Positions 16,280-28,786 are shown, counted from the first letter of the stretch. The stretch: 64,000 bases of DNA from Nonomuraea gerenzanensis (GCF_020215645.1 NZ_CP084058.1:248001-312000), one strand, 5' to 3'. The notes: generated by a model from the letters alone, not told the origin. Program-made: numbers and translations.

Positions 16280-16912
16280 TCAGCGCACGGCATAGGCGCC
16301 GAAGGACGGCTCCATCAGCTCGAACACCTCGCGGGCGGCCTCGGCGACGATCCCCGCGATCCGCGGGTTGTCCAGCCCCTCCAGAGTCAGCTCCATGATC
16401 TGCCCGAGGAACACCCGGTAGGGCGCGGCGAACTGCGCCGCCACCACCCGGGCCACCGCCCCCGGATCGCCCGTCTCCGCGGCCAGCTCCCGCGCCAGGG
16501 CCTCCTCCCGCTGCTCCTGCAGCTCGCGCAGGCGCGCCACCAGCGTCGGCGACCGCGCGATCATCTGCCCGAACCCGTCGCGGGTGAAGCCGAGCATCGG
16601 GTCCTGCCGCTCGGCCGCCTCCATGAACGCCTTCCTGAGCGCGGCCAGCGCGGACTCGCCCGGCCGCCTGCCGGCCACGATGCCGGCCAGCGTGGCCACG
16701 AACTGCTCGTGGTGGTCGAAGGCGAGGTCCTCCTTGCGGGGGAAGTAGTTGGTGACCGTCTTCTTGGCCACCCGCGCGGCCTCGGCGATCTCGGCGATCG
16801 TCGTCTCCTCGAAGCCCTGCTCGATGAACAGGCGGGTGGCCCGGTCGGAGATCTCCTGGCGGGTCTCCTGCTTCTTCTGCTCCCGGAGGCCGAGGATTTT
16901 TGTATCTGACAT
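16280..16912 (-). CDS. TetR-family transcriptional regulator
   Basis: This 210-aa repressor-type protein has an N-terminal TetR helix-turn-helix at about residues 14-60: RQEISDRATRLFIEQGFEET then TIAEIAEAARVAKKTVTNYF. The C-terminal ligand/dimer domain (70-205) is helical, with no diagnostic ligand motif. The long open frame upstream is antisense to the sigma gene. The real start is ATG 16912, preceded by AGAGGAAA. It converges on the NYN gene and is divergent from a 55-aa ORF and a sigma factor gene. A palindrome between them (16950-16966) is the likely operator, so autoregulation and control of the divergent genes is a reasonable inference. Confidence 0.88.
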   Translation of the reverse strand: MSDTKILGLREQKKQETRQEISDRATRLFIEQGFEETTIAEIAEAARVAKKTVTNYFPRKEDLAFDHHEQFVATLAGIVAGRRPGESALAALRKAFMEAAERQDPMLGFTRDGFGQMIARSPTLVARLRELQEQREEALARELAAETGDPGAVARVVAAQFAAPYRVFLGQIMELTLEGLDNPRIAGIVAEAAREVFELMEPSFGAYAVR

Positions 16913-16949
16913 AAATTTCCTCTTGACGGTGGTTTGGTGTCGCCATAAT

Positions 16950-16966
16950 CTTAGCACCGTCCTAAG
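16950..16966. promoter_or_regulatory. Putative TetR operator CTTAG-N7-CTAAG
   Basis: CTTAG (16950-16954) and CTAAG (16962-16966) are inverted copies around CACCGTC, in the 76-nt gap between the TetR gene and the divergent ORF. The spacing is typical of TetR dimers. Confidence 0.6.
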
Positions 16967-16988
16967 TTTACATCCGAAAGGTCCGCAG

Positions 16989-17156
16989 ATGCGAGGGTCG
17001 ATCCAGATCAAGTTGCCTGCCTCCATCGCTGCCGCCGCCACCCGGCTCGACCAGGCCGGGGCGCCGCGCCGCGCCGCCGTACCGGCTCGGGAGCCGAAGC
17101 TCGTGGCGCGGCCCCACGTCGCGCGCCGTACCGCTCCCCGGAGGGTCGCGTACTGA
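16989..17156 (+). CDS. Small basic ORF of 55 codons
   Basis: The ORF starts at ATG 16989, with GAAAGG seven bases upstream, and ends at TGA 17156. The product begins MRGSIQIKLPASIAAAATRL and ends with an Arg-rich tail (about 10 Arg, pI very high). I do not recognise it. It could be a true small protein, or a translated leader of the sigma factor gene 47 nt downstream. Its place opposite the TetR gene, directly after the palindrome, is what supports it. G+C codon bias is consistent with coding but not decisive at this length. Confidence 0.45.
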   Translation: MRGSIQIKLPASIAAAATRLDQAGAPRRAAVPAREPKLVARPHVARRTAPRRVAY

Positions 17157-17203
17157 TTCCCGCAAGCCACCGCCGCTCGTCCGCTCGAACCCAGGGAGAT
17201 CCC

Positions 17204-18142
17204 ATGGCAGCCACCACCACCGAATCCGTCGAGGGCTACCTCAAGCAGATCGGCAGGATCCGGTTGCTCGACGCCCAGCAGGAGGTGGCGCTCGGCGAGC
17301 GCATCGCGGCCGGGCTGCTCGCCCAGGAGCGCCTCGACCTCGACCAGACGCTCCTCGCTGAGCAGGGACATGCCGCGCTGTCCGCGCAGGAGCGGGCCGA
17401 TCTGGAGTGGACCGCCGCCGACGGGCGCCTGGCCAGGGAGCGGATGATCGAGGCCAACCTGCGGCTGGTCGTCTCCATCGCCAAGCGCTGGACCGGTCGC
17501 GGCCTGCCGCTCCTGGACCTGATCCAGGAGGGCAACGTGGGGCTGATGCGGGCGGTGGAGAAGTTCGACCACACGCTCGGGCTGAAGTTCTCCACCTACG
17601 CCACCTGGTGGATCAAGCAGGCGATCGGCCGCGCGCTGGCCGACCAGAGCCGGACGATCCGGCTGCCCGCGCACGTGGTCGAGGACCTCAACCGGGTCCT
17701 CAGGGCCCGCACCACCATGCTGCGCGAGCTGGGCCGCGAGGCCACGTCCGAGGAGCTGGCGAAGGAGACGGGTCTGGCGCCGGAGAAGGTCGAGCGGCTG
17801 CTGCGGCACGACCGCGAGCCGGTCTCGCTGCACACGCCGCTCGGCGACGACAGCGGTGAGCTGGGCGACCTGCTCGCCGACGACGCGCCCGACCCCGCGG
17901 CCGAGGTCGTCGCCGCCTGCCTCCGCGACGACCTGCGGGCGGTGCTGGCCACGCTGACCGAGCGCGAGCAGGCCGTGCTCGTCCAGCGGTACGGCCTGGC
18001 CGACGACACGCCGCGCACCCTGGACGAGGTCGGCCGGGCGTTCGGCGTGACCAGGGAACGCATCCGCCAGATCGAGGCCAAGGGCATGCACAAGCTGCGC
18101 CGGCCCGCCTGCGCCCGCGTCCTGGCCGACCTGCGCACCTGA
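17204..18142 (+). CDS. Group-2 (principal-like) sigma-70 factor
   Basis: This 312-aa protein has the order of a primary-type sigma factor. Region 1.2 is ESVEGYLKQIGRIRLLDAQQE. Region 2 is ANLRLVVSIAKRW, LDLIQEGNVGLMRAVEKFD and GLKFSTYATWWIKQAIGRAL, including the promoter-melting aromatic residues. Region 3 starts at VVEDLNRV. Region 4 reads LTEREQAVLVQRYGL and TLDEVGRAFGVTRERIRQIE. It lacks the long region 1.1 of the housekeeping factor, so it is a non-essential HrdC/HrdD-like or SigB-like group-2 factor that should read near-consensus promoters. GGGAGA precedes ATG 17204. The divergent TetR and the operator at 16950 suggest it is inducible. Confidence 0.9.
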   Translation: MAATTTESVEGYLKQIGRIRLLDAQQEVALGERIAAGLLAQERLDLDQTLLAEQGHAALSAQERADLEWTAADGRLARERMIEANLRLVVSIAKRWTGRGLPLLDLIQEGNVGLMRAVEKFDHTLGLKFSTYATWWIKQAIGRALADQSRTIRLPAHVVEDLNRVLRARTTMLRELGREATSEELAKETGLAPEKVERLLRHDREPVSLHTPLGDDSGELGDLLADDAPDPAAEVVAACLRDDLRAVLATLTEREQAVLVQRYGLADDTPRTLDEVGRAFGVTRERIRQIEAKGMHKLRRPACARVLADLRT

Positions 18143-18145
18143 TCG

Positions 18146-18258
18146 GAAACGCACGGCCCCAGACGCCCTGGCGGAAGACGCCCGGCCGAAGACGCACGAT
18201 CCCAGACGCCGGCTGAAGACGGACGATCCCAGACGCCCTGGCTGAAGGCGCCCGACCG
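18146..18258. repeat. Degenerate tandem repeats, 27-29 bp units
   Basis: Three imperfect copies built on the core GAAGACGCACGATCCCAGA plus a CGCC(C)TGGCT-type segment fill the 149-nt gap between the sigma gene and the DUF5701 gene. Shorter GAAGACGCCCGGCC units are interspersed. No function is apparent. Confidence 0.55.
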
Positions 18259-18291
18259 TGAACGCCCGCACCGAAGAAAGGCGAGCCCCTG

Positions 18292-18939
18292 TTGACCGAG
18301 ACCCCCTTCGACCCGGGCACCGAGTTCGACCGGCAGGTCCAGACCCTGATCGACCTCGGCTACCCCGCCCTGGCCGGGCTCGACCCCGACCGCTTCCGTG
18401 AGATGCTCGCCCCGCTGCGCGAGCCGGCCGTCCACCACGGCGACGGGCCGTACGACCCGGAGAACGGCCACGTCCCGTTCGTGCTCGTGCTCACCCGCCG
18501 GCTGGCGGCGATCGAGGAGACGATGCCGCGCACCACGCTGCACGGAAAGCGGAAGCCGGGATTCGTCGATCACTCCTTCGAGCCCGGCGCCCTCGACCGC
18601 TTCGTCACCACCTCCGAGGTCGAGCAGCAGGCCTACCTGCTGCTCGGCGTCGAGCGCGGCGAGGAGTTCTGCGGCGCCGTGCCCAACGACGCCATGCGCA
18701 CCATCGCCGCCAGGGATCGCGTCCTGCTCACCATCGAGGAGGGCATCGCCCTGATCACGCACTTCCCGCAGATCCTGGTCAAGAACAAGTGCTTCTCGGT
18801 CGGCGGCTCCCGCTGCGGCGACCGGCGGGTGCCCGCCATCTGGATAAGCCAGCAGGCGCCCAAGCTCGGCTGGTGCTGGGAGGGCAACCCGCACACCTGG
18901 CTCGGCATGGCCTCCGCCGCCGGGCGCGCCACCGCATGA
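18292..18939 (+). CDS. DUF5701-family protein
   Basis: This 215-aa soluble protein matches the actinobacterial DUF5701 family as I know it. Recognisable parts are PFVLVLTRRLAAIEETMPRT near residue 65, GFVDHSFEPGALDRF, IEEGIALITHFPQIL and the C-terminal NKCFSVGGSRCGDRRVPAIW. No catalytic motif is evident. The start is TTG 18292, with AAAGG about ten bases upstream. No closer ATG or GTG agrees with the family N-terminus. It follows the sigma gene across a repeat-filled gap and ends at a strong bidirectional terminator shared with the convergent response-regulator gene. Confidence 0.78.
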   Translation: MTETPFDPGTEFDRQVQTLIDLGYPALAGLDPDRFREMLAPLREPAVHHGDGPYDPENGHVPFVLVLTRRLAAIEETMPRTTLHGKRKPGFVDHSFEPGALDRFVTTSEVEQQAYLLLGVERGEEFCGAVPNDAMRTIAARDRVLLTIEEGIALITHFPQILVKNKCFSVGGSRCGDRRVPAIWISQQAPKLGWCWEGNPHTWLGMASAAGRATA

Positions 18940-18943
18940 GAAC

Positions 18944-18972
18944 ACCCCCGGGCGGGCCAGGACCCCGGGGGT
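18944..18972. terminator. Bidirectional hairpin terminator
   Basis: ACCCCCGGG (18944-18952) pairs perfectly with CCCGGGGGT (18964-18972) between two convergent genes. No long T-tract is present, as is common in actinomycetes. Confidence 0.65.
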
Positions 18973-18984
18973 GGCGCGAGATCG

Positions 18985-19614
18985 TCAGGAGAGCGCGTCG
19001 AAGCCGGCGCGCAGGTGGGTGACGCGATCGGTCAGATCGGCCAGCGGCACGGCCAGAGCCGGGTCCTGCGACTTGCGGGCCAGCTCCCTGACCCTGGCCA
19101 GCTCGTCCTCCACCGCCGTGAGCCGGCGTGACAGCTCGGGCAGCACCGACGCGTGGTCGCCGGTCCCCGGCGGCAGCTCGCCGCTGAGCCGGTCGCGCAG
19201 CAGCGACGCCTGCTCGGCCAGCCGCTTGTTCATGTTGTACAGCTCGCTGAACACCGAGACCTTCGCCCGCAGCACCCACGGGTCGAACGGCTTGGTCAGG
19301 TAGTCCACCGCGCCCGCCGCGTAGCCGCGGAAGGCGTAGTCGGGGGCGCTGTCGACCACGGTCAGGAAGATGATCGGGATGTTACGGGTACGCTCCCGCC
19401 GCTTGATGTGCGCGGCGGTCTCGAAGCCGTCCATGCCGGGCATGCGCACGTCCAGCAGGATGAGCGCGAACTCGGTGTTGAGCAGCGCCTTGAGCGCCTC
19501 CTCGCCCGACCTGGCGCGCACCGGCACCAGGTCGAGCGAGCTGAGGATGGCTTCGAGCGCGATCAGGTTCTCCTCGCGGTCGTCAACGAGGAGGATCTTG
19601 GCGCGATCCGGCAT
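18985..19614 (-). CDS. Response regulator without DNA-binding domain (OsaB-like)
   Basis: This 209-aa protein has a receiver domain at residues 1-125. LLVDDREENLIALEAIL gives the acidic pocket, D55 in LILLDVRMPGMDG is the phosphate acceptor, then comes the Thr in FLTVVDS, and K in YLTKPFDPW. The remainder is a predicted coiled coil with no DNA-binding motif. This is the architecture of Streptomyces OsaB, partner of the OsaA hybrid kinase in osmotic adaptation. It lies 3 nt downstream of the kinase gene on the same strand, so both are one operon. The output is probably by protein interaction rather than DNA binding. Confidence 0.85.
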   Translation of the reverse strand: MPDRAKILLVDDREENLIALEAILSSLDLVPVRARSGEEALKALLNTEFALILLDVRMPGMDGFETAAHIKRRERTRNIPIIFLTVVDSAPDYAFRGYAAGAVDYLTKPFDPWVLRAKVSVFSELYNMNKRLAEQASLLRDRLSGELPPGTGDHASVLPELSRRLTAVEDELARVRELARKSQDPALAVPLADLTDRVTHLRAGFDALS

Positions 19615-19617
19615 CGA

Positions 19618-23802
<4,185 letters not shown>

Positions 23803-23910
23803 GGGGCCTCCTTCACTCGCCGTTGCCGCGCGGCAAGTGATTCAAGTCTGTCACGATGAGTAGCTCGTAGTCCTGTCCTTGGATTTACCCCAAGTCAGCG
23901 GGAAGTGTGG

Positions 23911-23916
23911 TAGGCA
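23911..23916 (+). promoter_or_regulatory. -10 box TAGGCA
   Basis: TAGGCA is 7 nt before ATG 23924, with no Shine-Dalgarno between. The gene is likely leaderless. Confidence 0.45.
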
Positions 23917-23923
23917 CGTTGGG

Positions 23924-25465
23924 ATGACTGCTTCTCCCCATGCGGTGCTGGCTGCGACGTTCGCGCCCGGCGAGACCGCTGTGACGGCTGCGATGAGGTT
24001 CACGCGCGAGGTGATGACCGCGTGGGCCACCGGCGGCGTGCTCCATACCGCTGAGCAGGTCGCCGCAGATCTGGCCGAGCAGGTCGCTGATGAGCCGTTT
24101 GAGGTGATTTGGAAGCATTTCGGGGACGCAGTCCAAGTGGAGTTGCGGCAGCGAAACCTTTCCCAAAGTGATCCGAAGGCTCCTTCCGTCAACGTCGAGG
24201 AGTGGGGAGTCACCTTTGCGGGCGATTCCCGTGTCCATTGGGCAAGACTCACGCTACCTGGCTCCGCTGACCGGGTGGCCGCCGAATGGCAGCAGGAGAG
24301 CAGCCGCGGGCCGCATTGGCTGGGGTTCCTGGCCGACGCCAGTGACCTGCTCGCGGGCACGCTCGACCCCGACATGGTGCCGGCGATCATCGCCCAGGTC
24401 GTGGTGCCGCGCCTGTCGAGCTGGTGCGCCGTCTACACCTCCGACAACTCGGGGCCGCTGCGGCTGGTCTACCTCTGGCACGCCGACGAGGCCAGGATCG
24501 ACGGCCTGCGCGAGCAGCTCGCCGACATGGACGTGGACGCCGCCGACACCCGCGTCACCTCCATGATCCACCTGCCCGAGTCGCAGGTGCTCGCCGTGCC
24601 GCTGACGGCCCGCGGGCGCGGCCTCGGCATGATGTGCCTGGGCCGGCCCGACCGCTTCCCCGACGACGTCATCCAGTTCGCCGAGGACATCGGCAGGCGC
24701 GCCGCGCTGGCCATGGACAACGCCAGGCTCTACGCCCAGCAGGCCGCCGCCAACCGCGCCCTGCAGCGCAGCCTGCTCCCGCCGAACGAGCCCGAGGTGC
24801 CCGGCCTCGACTACGGCGTCATCTACGAGCCGGCCGGCGAGGCCAACGAGGTCGGCGGCGACTTCTACGACCTGTTCAAGGCGACCGACGACTCCTGGCG
24901 CTTCGCCATCGGCGACGTCTGCGGCACCGGCCCCGAGGCCGCCGCCGTGACCGGCCTGGCCCGCCACACGCTGCGACTGCTGGCCCGCGAGGGGTACGGC
25001 GTGGCGGCCGTGCTCGGGCGGCTCAACCAGGCGATCCTGGAGGAGGGGGAGCGGGCCCGCTTCCTCACGCTGCTGCACGGCGACATCACCCCTGTGCCCG
25101 ACGGGCTGGAGGTGCGGCTGGTGTCGGCGGGGCATCCGGAGGCGCTGCGGCTGCGGCCGAGCGGCAAGGTCGAGGCGGTGACCACCCCGCAGTCGCTGCT
25201 GGGGGTCTTCCACGAGGTCGTCTTCGAGGCCGACACCGTGCATCTCGACCACGGCGACGTGCTGCTGGCCGTGACCGACGGGGTGACCGAGCGGCGCTCC
25301 GGCGGGCGGCTGCTGGACGACGACGGCGGCCTGGCCAAGCTGCTGGCCGAGTGCGCGGGGTTGTCGGCCAGGGCCGTCGCCGAGCGTATCCGGCGGGGCG
25401 CCGCGGAGTTCGCCTCCGAGCCGAGCGCCGACGACCTCGCGATCGTGGTGCTGCGCGCCCGCTGA
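23924..25465 (+). CDS. GAF-SpoIIE (PP2C-type) serine phosphatase
   Basis: This 513-aa protein has an N-terminal domain (1-105) of unknown type. A GAF-like sensor follows (about 125-270; AVPLTARGRGLGMMCLGRP, FAEDIGRRAALAMDNARLY). The SpoIIE/RsbU phosphatase domain occupies about 290-513. Its marks are LQRSLLPP, ANEVGGDFYDLF (metal Asp), AIGDVCGTGPEAAA (metal Asp), LVSAGHPEALRL and the final SADDLAIVVL. Such enzymes dephosphorylate anti-anti-sigma factors and so release sigma factors. It is divergent from the OsaA-like kinase. In Streptomyces an RsbU/RsbW-like gene (osaC) also neighbours osaAB, from memory, so a shared stress pathway is a fair inference. ATG 23924 is supported by the -10 spacing. 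Confidence 0.88.
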   Translation: MTASPHAVLAATFAPGETAVTAAMRFTREVMTAWATGGVLHTAEQVAADLAEQVADEPFEVIWKHFGDAVQVELRQRNLSQSDPKAPSVNVEEWGVTFAGDSRVHWARLTLPGSADRVAAEWQQESSRGPHWLGFLADASDLLAGTLDPDMVPAIIAQVVVPRLSSWCAVYTSDNSGPLRLVYLWHADEARIDGLREQLADMDVDAADTRVTSMIHLPESQVLAVPLTARGRGLGMMCLGRPDRFPDDVIQFAEDIGRRAALAMDNARLYAQQAAANRALQRSLLPPNEPEVPGLDYGVIYEPAGEANEVGGDFYDLFKATDDSWRFAIGDVCGTGPEAAAVTGLARHTLRLLAREGYGVAAVLGRLNQAILEEGERARFLTLLHGDITPVPDGLEVRLVSAGHPEALRLRPSGKVEAVTTPQSLLGVFHEVVFEADTVHLDHGDVLLAVTDGVTERRSGGRLLDDDGGLAKLLAECAGLSARAVAERIRRGAAEFASEPSADDLAIVVLRAR

Positions 25466-25807
25466 GCCGGGGATCGTGCTGGTCAAGGTGCGCCTTTCCG
25501 GCTGACTTCGGGTGGCGCGATGATGACAGGCCCGTCGGGTGAGCGTCAAGGGCGTCAGTCAGGGTCGGTGTCACACCGTGTGAAACGTCACGGCGTCCGG
25601 ACGTCACGGTGGCGCGGCGTCATGAGGTCCGGACGTCACGGTGGCGCGGCGTCATGAGGTCCGGACGTCACGGTGGCGCGGCGTCATGCGTCCCGGCGGC
25701 GCGGCGTCACGGTCTCTAGAAGGACCCTCACGGCGTCGAGCACCAGGGCATGGCCGTCGCGGCGTCAGGAGCGGCGTCAGGGCGTCTGGAGCGGTGTCGC
25801 GGGCGCG
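25466..25807. repeat. Gene-free gap with 32-bp tandem repeat and palindrome
   Basis: This 342-nt gap separates two convergent genes. From 25595 to about 25690 a 32-bp unit starting GTCCGGACGTCACGGTGGCG is repeated three times, the last copy being imperfect. Each unit contains the palindromes GTCCGGAC and GACGTC. Fragments of the unit (GGCGTCA, GGCGTC) continue to about 25800. TCACAC-C-GTGTGA at 25571-25583 is a perfect palindrome just before the array. There are no unique spacers, so this is not a CRISPR. I see no gene or promoter. Confidence 0.75.
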
Positions 25808-27574
25808 TTACGGCACGCCCACGTGCTTGCGCGCGAACTCAAGCTGCAACGCCGTCTGCGCGATCCGCTCGGCGACCACGAGCGACCCCCGGATGGCGTC
25901 GTAGGTGTAGACCTCGTGGTGCCGCCCGTGCTCCTCCAGCTTGGTGACGTACTTCTCGATCTGCCGCAACGGGCACCGCGTGTCGTTCTCCCCCGCGAGG
26001 ATCAGCAGCGGGCTCTTCACCTGGTCGACGTAGGTGATCGGCGAGCTGGCCGCGTACCGCTCCGGCTGCTCCTCGGGCGAGCCGCCGAGCAGCGCGCGAT
26101 GGTAGGCGCGCAGGCTCTCCGCCTCGTCCTCGTAGGAGGTCTGGTGGCAGGCGATCGGTACGGCGGCGATGCCGCAGGCCCACAGGTCGGGCTGGGTGCC
26201 GAGGCCGAGCAGCGTCAGGTAGCCGCCCCAGGCCGTGCCGGCCAGCAGGGTCCTGCCCGGGTCGGCGATGCCGTGGTCGACCACCCACTGCCGCACGGCC
26301 GCCACGTCGGCCAGCTCGATGTGCCCCACGTCGCCGTGCAGCGCGGCGCGCCAGGCGGAGCCGTAGCCGGTCGAGCCCCGGTAGTTGACGCGGACCACCG
26401 CGAAGCCGGCGTCCACCCAGGCCGCGACCGTCGGCGAGAACGCGTCGCGGTCGTGCGCCGTCGGGCCGCCGTGCAGCAGGAAGACCGTGGGGTAGGGGGC
26501 CGTGCCGACCTCCGGCCTGGAGACCAGCGCGTGGATGCGGCCGGCCTCGCCCTCCACGTCGATGTCCTCCACCGGGACGCTCGGCGGCGCCGGCGGGCCG
26601 ATGGGGTTGACCACGACCTGGCCGTTGCTCGACCGGACGACCGGCGGGCGCGAGGCGCTGGACCAGGAATACTCGACGTGGCCGCCGGGCCGGGGCGTGG
26701 CCTCCTCGATCACGCCGTGTGGCGTCTCGATCGGGGTCAGGCCGCCGCCGCGCAGGTCGTAGCGGTGCAGGTGGCTGCGGGCGCGGTCGTCGCGCAGGAT
26801 GAGCAGGCCGCGGCCGTCGTCGTACCATTCGGCGTCCAGGTCGCCGGGGTCGCGCAGCCAGATCTCGCGCTGCTCGCCCGTCACCGGGTCCCAGACCAGG
26901 GGTTCGTGGCGGTGGCGGCGCTCGTGCAGGGCCAGCAGGCGGCGGTCGCCGGCGATGGGGGCGAAGCTGAGGCCGACCACGCCCTTGGTGGGGCCGTCGT
27001 GCAGCTCGCCGACCACGTGGCCGTTCTGGCGCACGACTCGCAGCGCCGGGTGCCGGAAGTCGCCGTACTCGCCGTGGTTGATGGCGATGAGGGAGCCGTC
27101 GAGTGACATGGCGGCCACCCAGGCGGCCTCCGTGTGCTCGTACAGGGTCTCGGTGGGCTGGCCAGGGCGTACCAGGTGGACGCGGAACAGGCCGTCGCCC
27201 GCCACGCTGATCGCGGCGACGCCGGTGGTGGACAGCGCGATGCCGCCGGGCTGGCCCGGCGGCAGGTCGGGGGCGACCGGCTCGTCGGGGCCGCCGGTGA
27301 ACGGCTGGCGCCACCAGCCGCCGTACTCGTCGCCGTCGGTGTCGGCGAACCAGTAGATCCACTGGCCGGTGGGGTCGATCGCGGCGTACGCGGTGCCCTT
27401 CGGCTGGTCGGTGACCTGGCGGGTGGCACCGGTCACACGGTCCCACGCGTAGACCTCCCACTTGCCCGTGGCGTTGGAGCGGTAGATGGAGCGGTTCGGG
27501 GCCTGGCGCGCCCAGGCCGGCAGCGTCATGCGCGACGCGCGGAACCTGGCCTGCCAGCGTTCCTCCGCCTTCAT
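25808..27574 (-). CDS. S9-family (prolyl oligopeptidase-type) homologue lacking catalytic Ser and His
   Basis: This 588-aa protein has the two-part layout of S9 peptidases: a beta-propeller (about 30-335) and an alpha/beta-hydrolase domain (about 350-588). FLLHGGPTAHDRDAFSP and VRVNYRGSTGYGSAW are typical of the peptidase domain. In active relatives the nucleophile lies in GxSxGGY. Here the motif reads GTAWGGY, putting Ala at 448. The Asp is kept (D531 in GENDTRCP). The catalytic His motif, usually DAGHGS, reads DAIRGS with Arg562. The spacing 448/531/562 matches acylaminoacyl peptidases (445/524/556), so the assignment of positions is secure. It is probably a pseudo-enzyme acting by binding, unless sequencing errors explain both changes. 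No signal peptide is present. Confidence 0.88.
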   Translation of the reverse strand: MKAEERWQARFRASRMTLPAWARQAPNRSIYRSNATGKWEVYAWDRVTGATRQVTDQPKGTAYAAIDPTGQWIYWFADTDGDEYGGWWRQPFTGGPDEPVAPDLPPGQPGGIALSTTGVAAISVAGDGLFRVHLVRPGQPTETLYEHTEAAWVAAMSLDGSLIAINHGEYGDFRHPALRVVRQNGHVVGELHDGPTKGVVGLSFAPIAGDRRLLALHERRHRHEPLVWDPVTGEQREIWLRDPGDLDAEWYDDGRGLLILRDDRARSHLHRYDLRGGGLTPIETPHGVIEEATPRPGGHVEYSWSSASRPPVVRSSNGQVVVNPIGPPAPPSVPVEDIDVEGEAGRIHALVSRPEVGTAPYPTVFLLHGGPTAHDRDAFSPTVAAWVDAGFAVVRVNYRGSTGYGSAWRAALHGDVGHIELADVAAVRQWVVDHGIADPGRTLLAGTAWGGYLTLLGLGTQPDLWACGIAAVPIACHQTSYEDEAESLRAYHRALLGGSPEEQPERYAASSPITYVDQVKSPLLILAGENDTRCPLRQIEKYVTKLEEHGRHHEVYTYDAIRGSLVVAERIAQTALQLEFARKHVGVP

Positions 27575-27718
27575 CCGGCGCGCCCCCTCCCGTTGAGGTC
27601 CCGTGCCTCCAGGCCCGGGATGCCGTCCAGTATTGCGCCTGTGCCGAGGAAATACTCCGAGAATGTGGGGGAATTTCGGACTAAATACCCCATCAGTAAC
27701 ACCAGTCGCACAGGTCCG

Positions 27719-28759
27719 TCAAGGAACAGGTCTTGAACGGTGTGCCGGCTCGAAGATAGACAGATGAAACGCGGCGCGCGTTACTACTTTTTGCTGTCTT
27801 TTCGCGACATTTCGGGATACAACTGCGGCGATTCGCTCGTCGAGCGTGTCCGCCTGGTGATGCCACGCACTCGGGCCCATCCCGACGACCTGGGCGATCT
27901 CCTCAAGCCCCAGCTCCATCTCGAACTCGATCGCGTGCCGGCCCGTCTCGGCGAAGCCGTCGAGGCTGCGCGCGACCCTGCGCTCCTTCTCCTCATCGAC
28001 GGAGAGCAGCCCGAGCTCCTCAACGAGCGGGCTGAGGTGCGCCGGCGCGGGCGTGACGACCACCGCCGCGCCTCCCGGCCGCAGCACGCGCCGGAACTCC
28101 GGCCCGTTCCTGGGCGCGAAGACGTCGATCACCACATCGGCCACCCCGCTCCTGATCGGAAGCGGGCGCCACACGTCGGCCACGAACGCCCCTGCCCTGG
28201 GATGCACCCGCGCCGCCCGGCGTACAGCGTGCTTCGACACATCGAACGCCATCCCGATGCCATCGTCCACCGCGTTGAGCACGGCCGCCAGGTAGTGCCC
28301 GGTGCCCGCGCCCGCGTCGAGGATCACCGGCGCGGTCCTGCCCTCCGCGCGGCGCTCATCGACGACTTCCGGCCCCCGCCCGCCGCCCGCAGGCGCCGCG
28401 CCGGAACCGGCCTCCACTCCCGCCCCACGGTACGCCTTGATGTCCGCGCCGTCATTCGTTTCGGTGCAGGACTCATGTTTTCCTGGAACGTTCTCCCGTA
28501 GCAGGTGTGCCCGCACGGCCCGCGCCACCGCGTCCGCCAGCGGCGCGTAGTGACCCCGGTCCAGGAAGGCCGCCCTGGCGGCCACCATCTCGGCGGTGTC
28601 GGCGGTGCCCGGCTGCCCCGAGCCGGTCAGGAGGCTCACGTAGCCCTGCTTGGCCACGTCGAAGCTGTGGTTGCCGGCGCATCGCACGCTCGCCCCCGCC
28701 AGGCGCAGGTCGGCGCCGCAGACAGGGCAGATGAGGTATTCGACGATGTCAGCCAGCAT
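27719..28759 (-). CDS. 23S rRNA (guanine-N1) methyltransferase, RlmA family, with internal insert
   Basis: This 346-aa protein starts with a zinc ribbon: CPVCGADL and then C and H in VRCAGNHSFDVAKQGYVSLL, exactly as in RlmA(I)/RlmA(II). A SAM-dependent methyltransferase domain follows with VILDAGAGTGHYL as motif I. The usual length is about 270-290. The excess is an insert of roughly 50 residues (about 90-142, ENVPGKHESCTETNDG...) between the helical lead-in and motif I. It is low in similarity and lower in G+C than the surroundings. The family methylates G745 or G748 in 23S rRNA hairpin 35; the G748 enzymes protect against tylosin-type macrolides. The exact position cannot be told here. I start at ATG 28759; an in-frame GTG lies 18 nt upstream. 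Confidence 0.82.
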   Translation of the reverse strand: MLADIVEYLICPVCGADLRLAGASVRCAGNHSFDVAKQGYVSLLTGSGQPGTADTAEMVAARAAFLDRGHYAPLADAVARAVRAHLLRENVPGKHESCTETNDGADIKAYRGAGVEAGSGAAPAGGGRGPEVVDERRAEGRTAPVILDAGAGTGHYLAAVLNAVDDGIGMAFDVSKHAVRRAARVHPRAGAFVADVWRPLPIRSGVADVVIDVFAPRNGPEFRRVLRPGGAAVVVTPAPAHLSPLVEELGLLSVDEEKERRVARSLDGFAETGRHAIEFEMELGLEEIAQVVGMGPSAWHHQADTLDERIAAVVSRNVAKRQQKVVTRAAFHLSIFEPAHRSRPVP

Positions 28760-28786
28760 GGGCCCATTGTCGTGCACGAACGCCGG

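Noticed and set aside
25595..25690. CRISPR array.
   Set aside because: Repeats are contiguous with no unique spacers and no cas genes are nearby.
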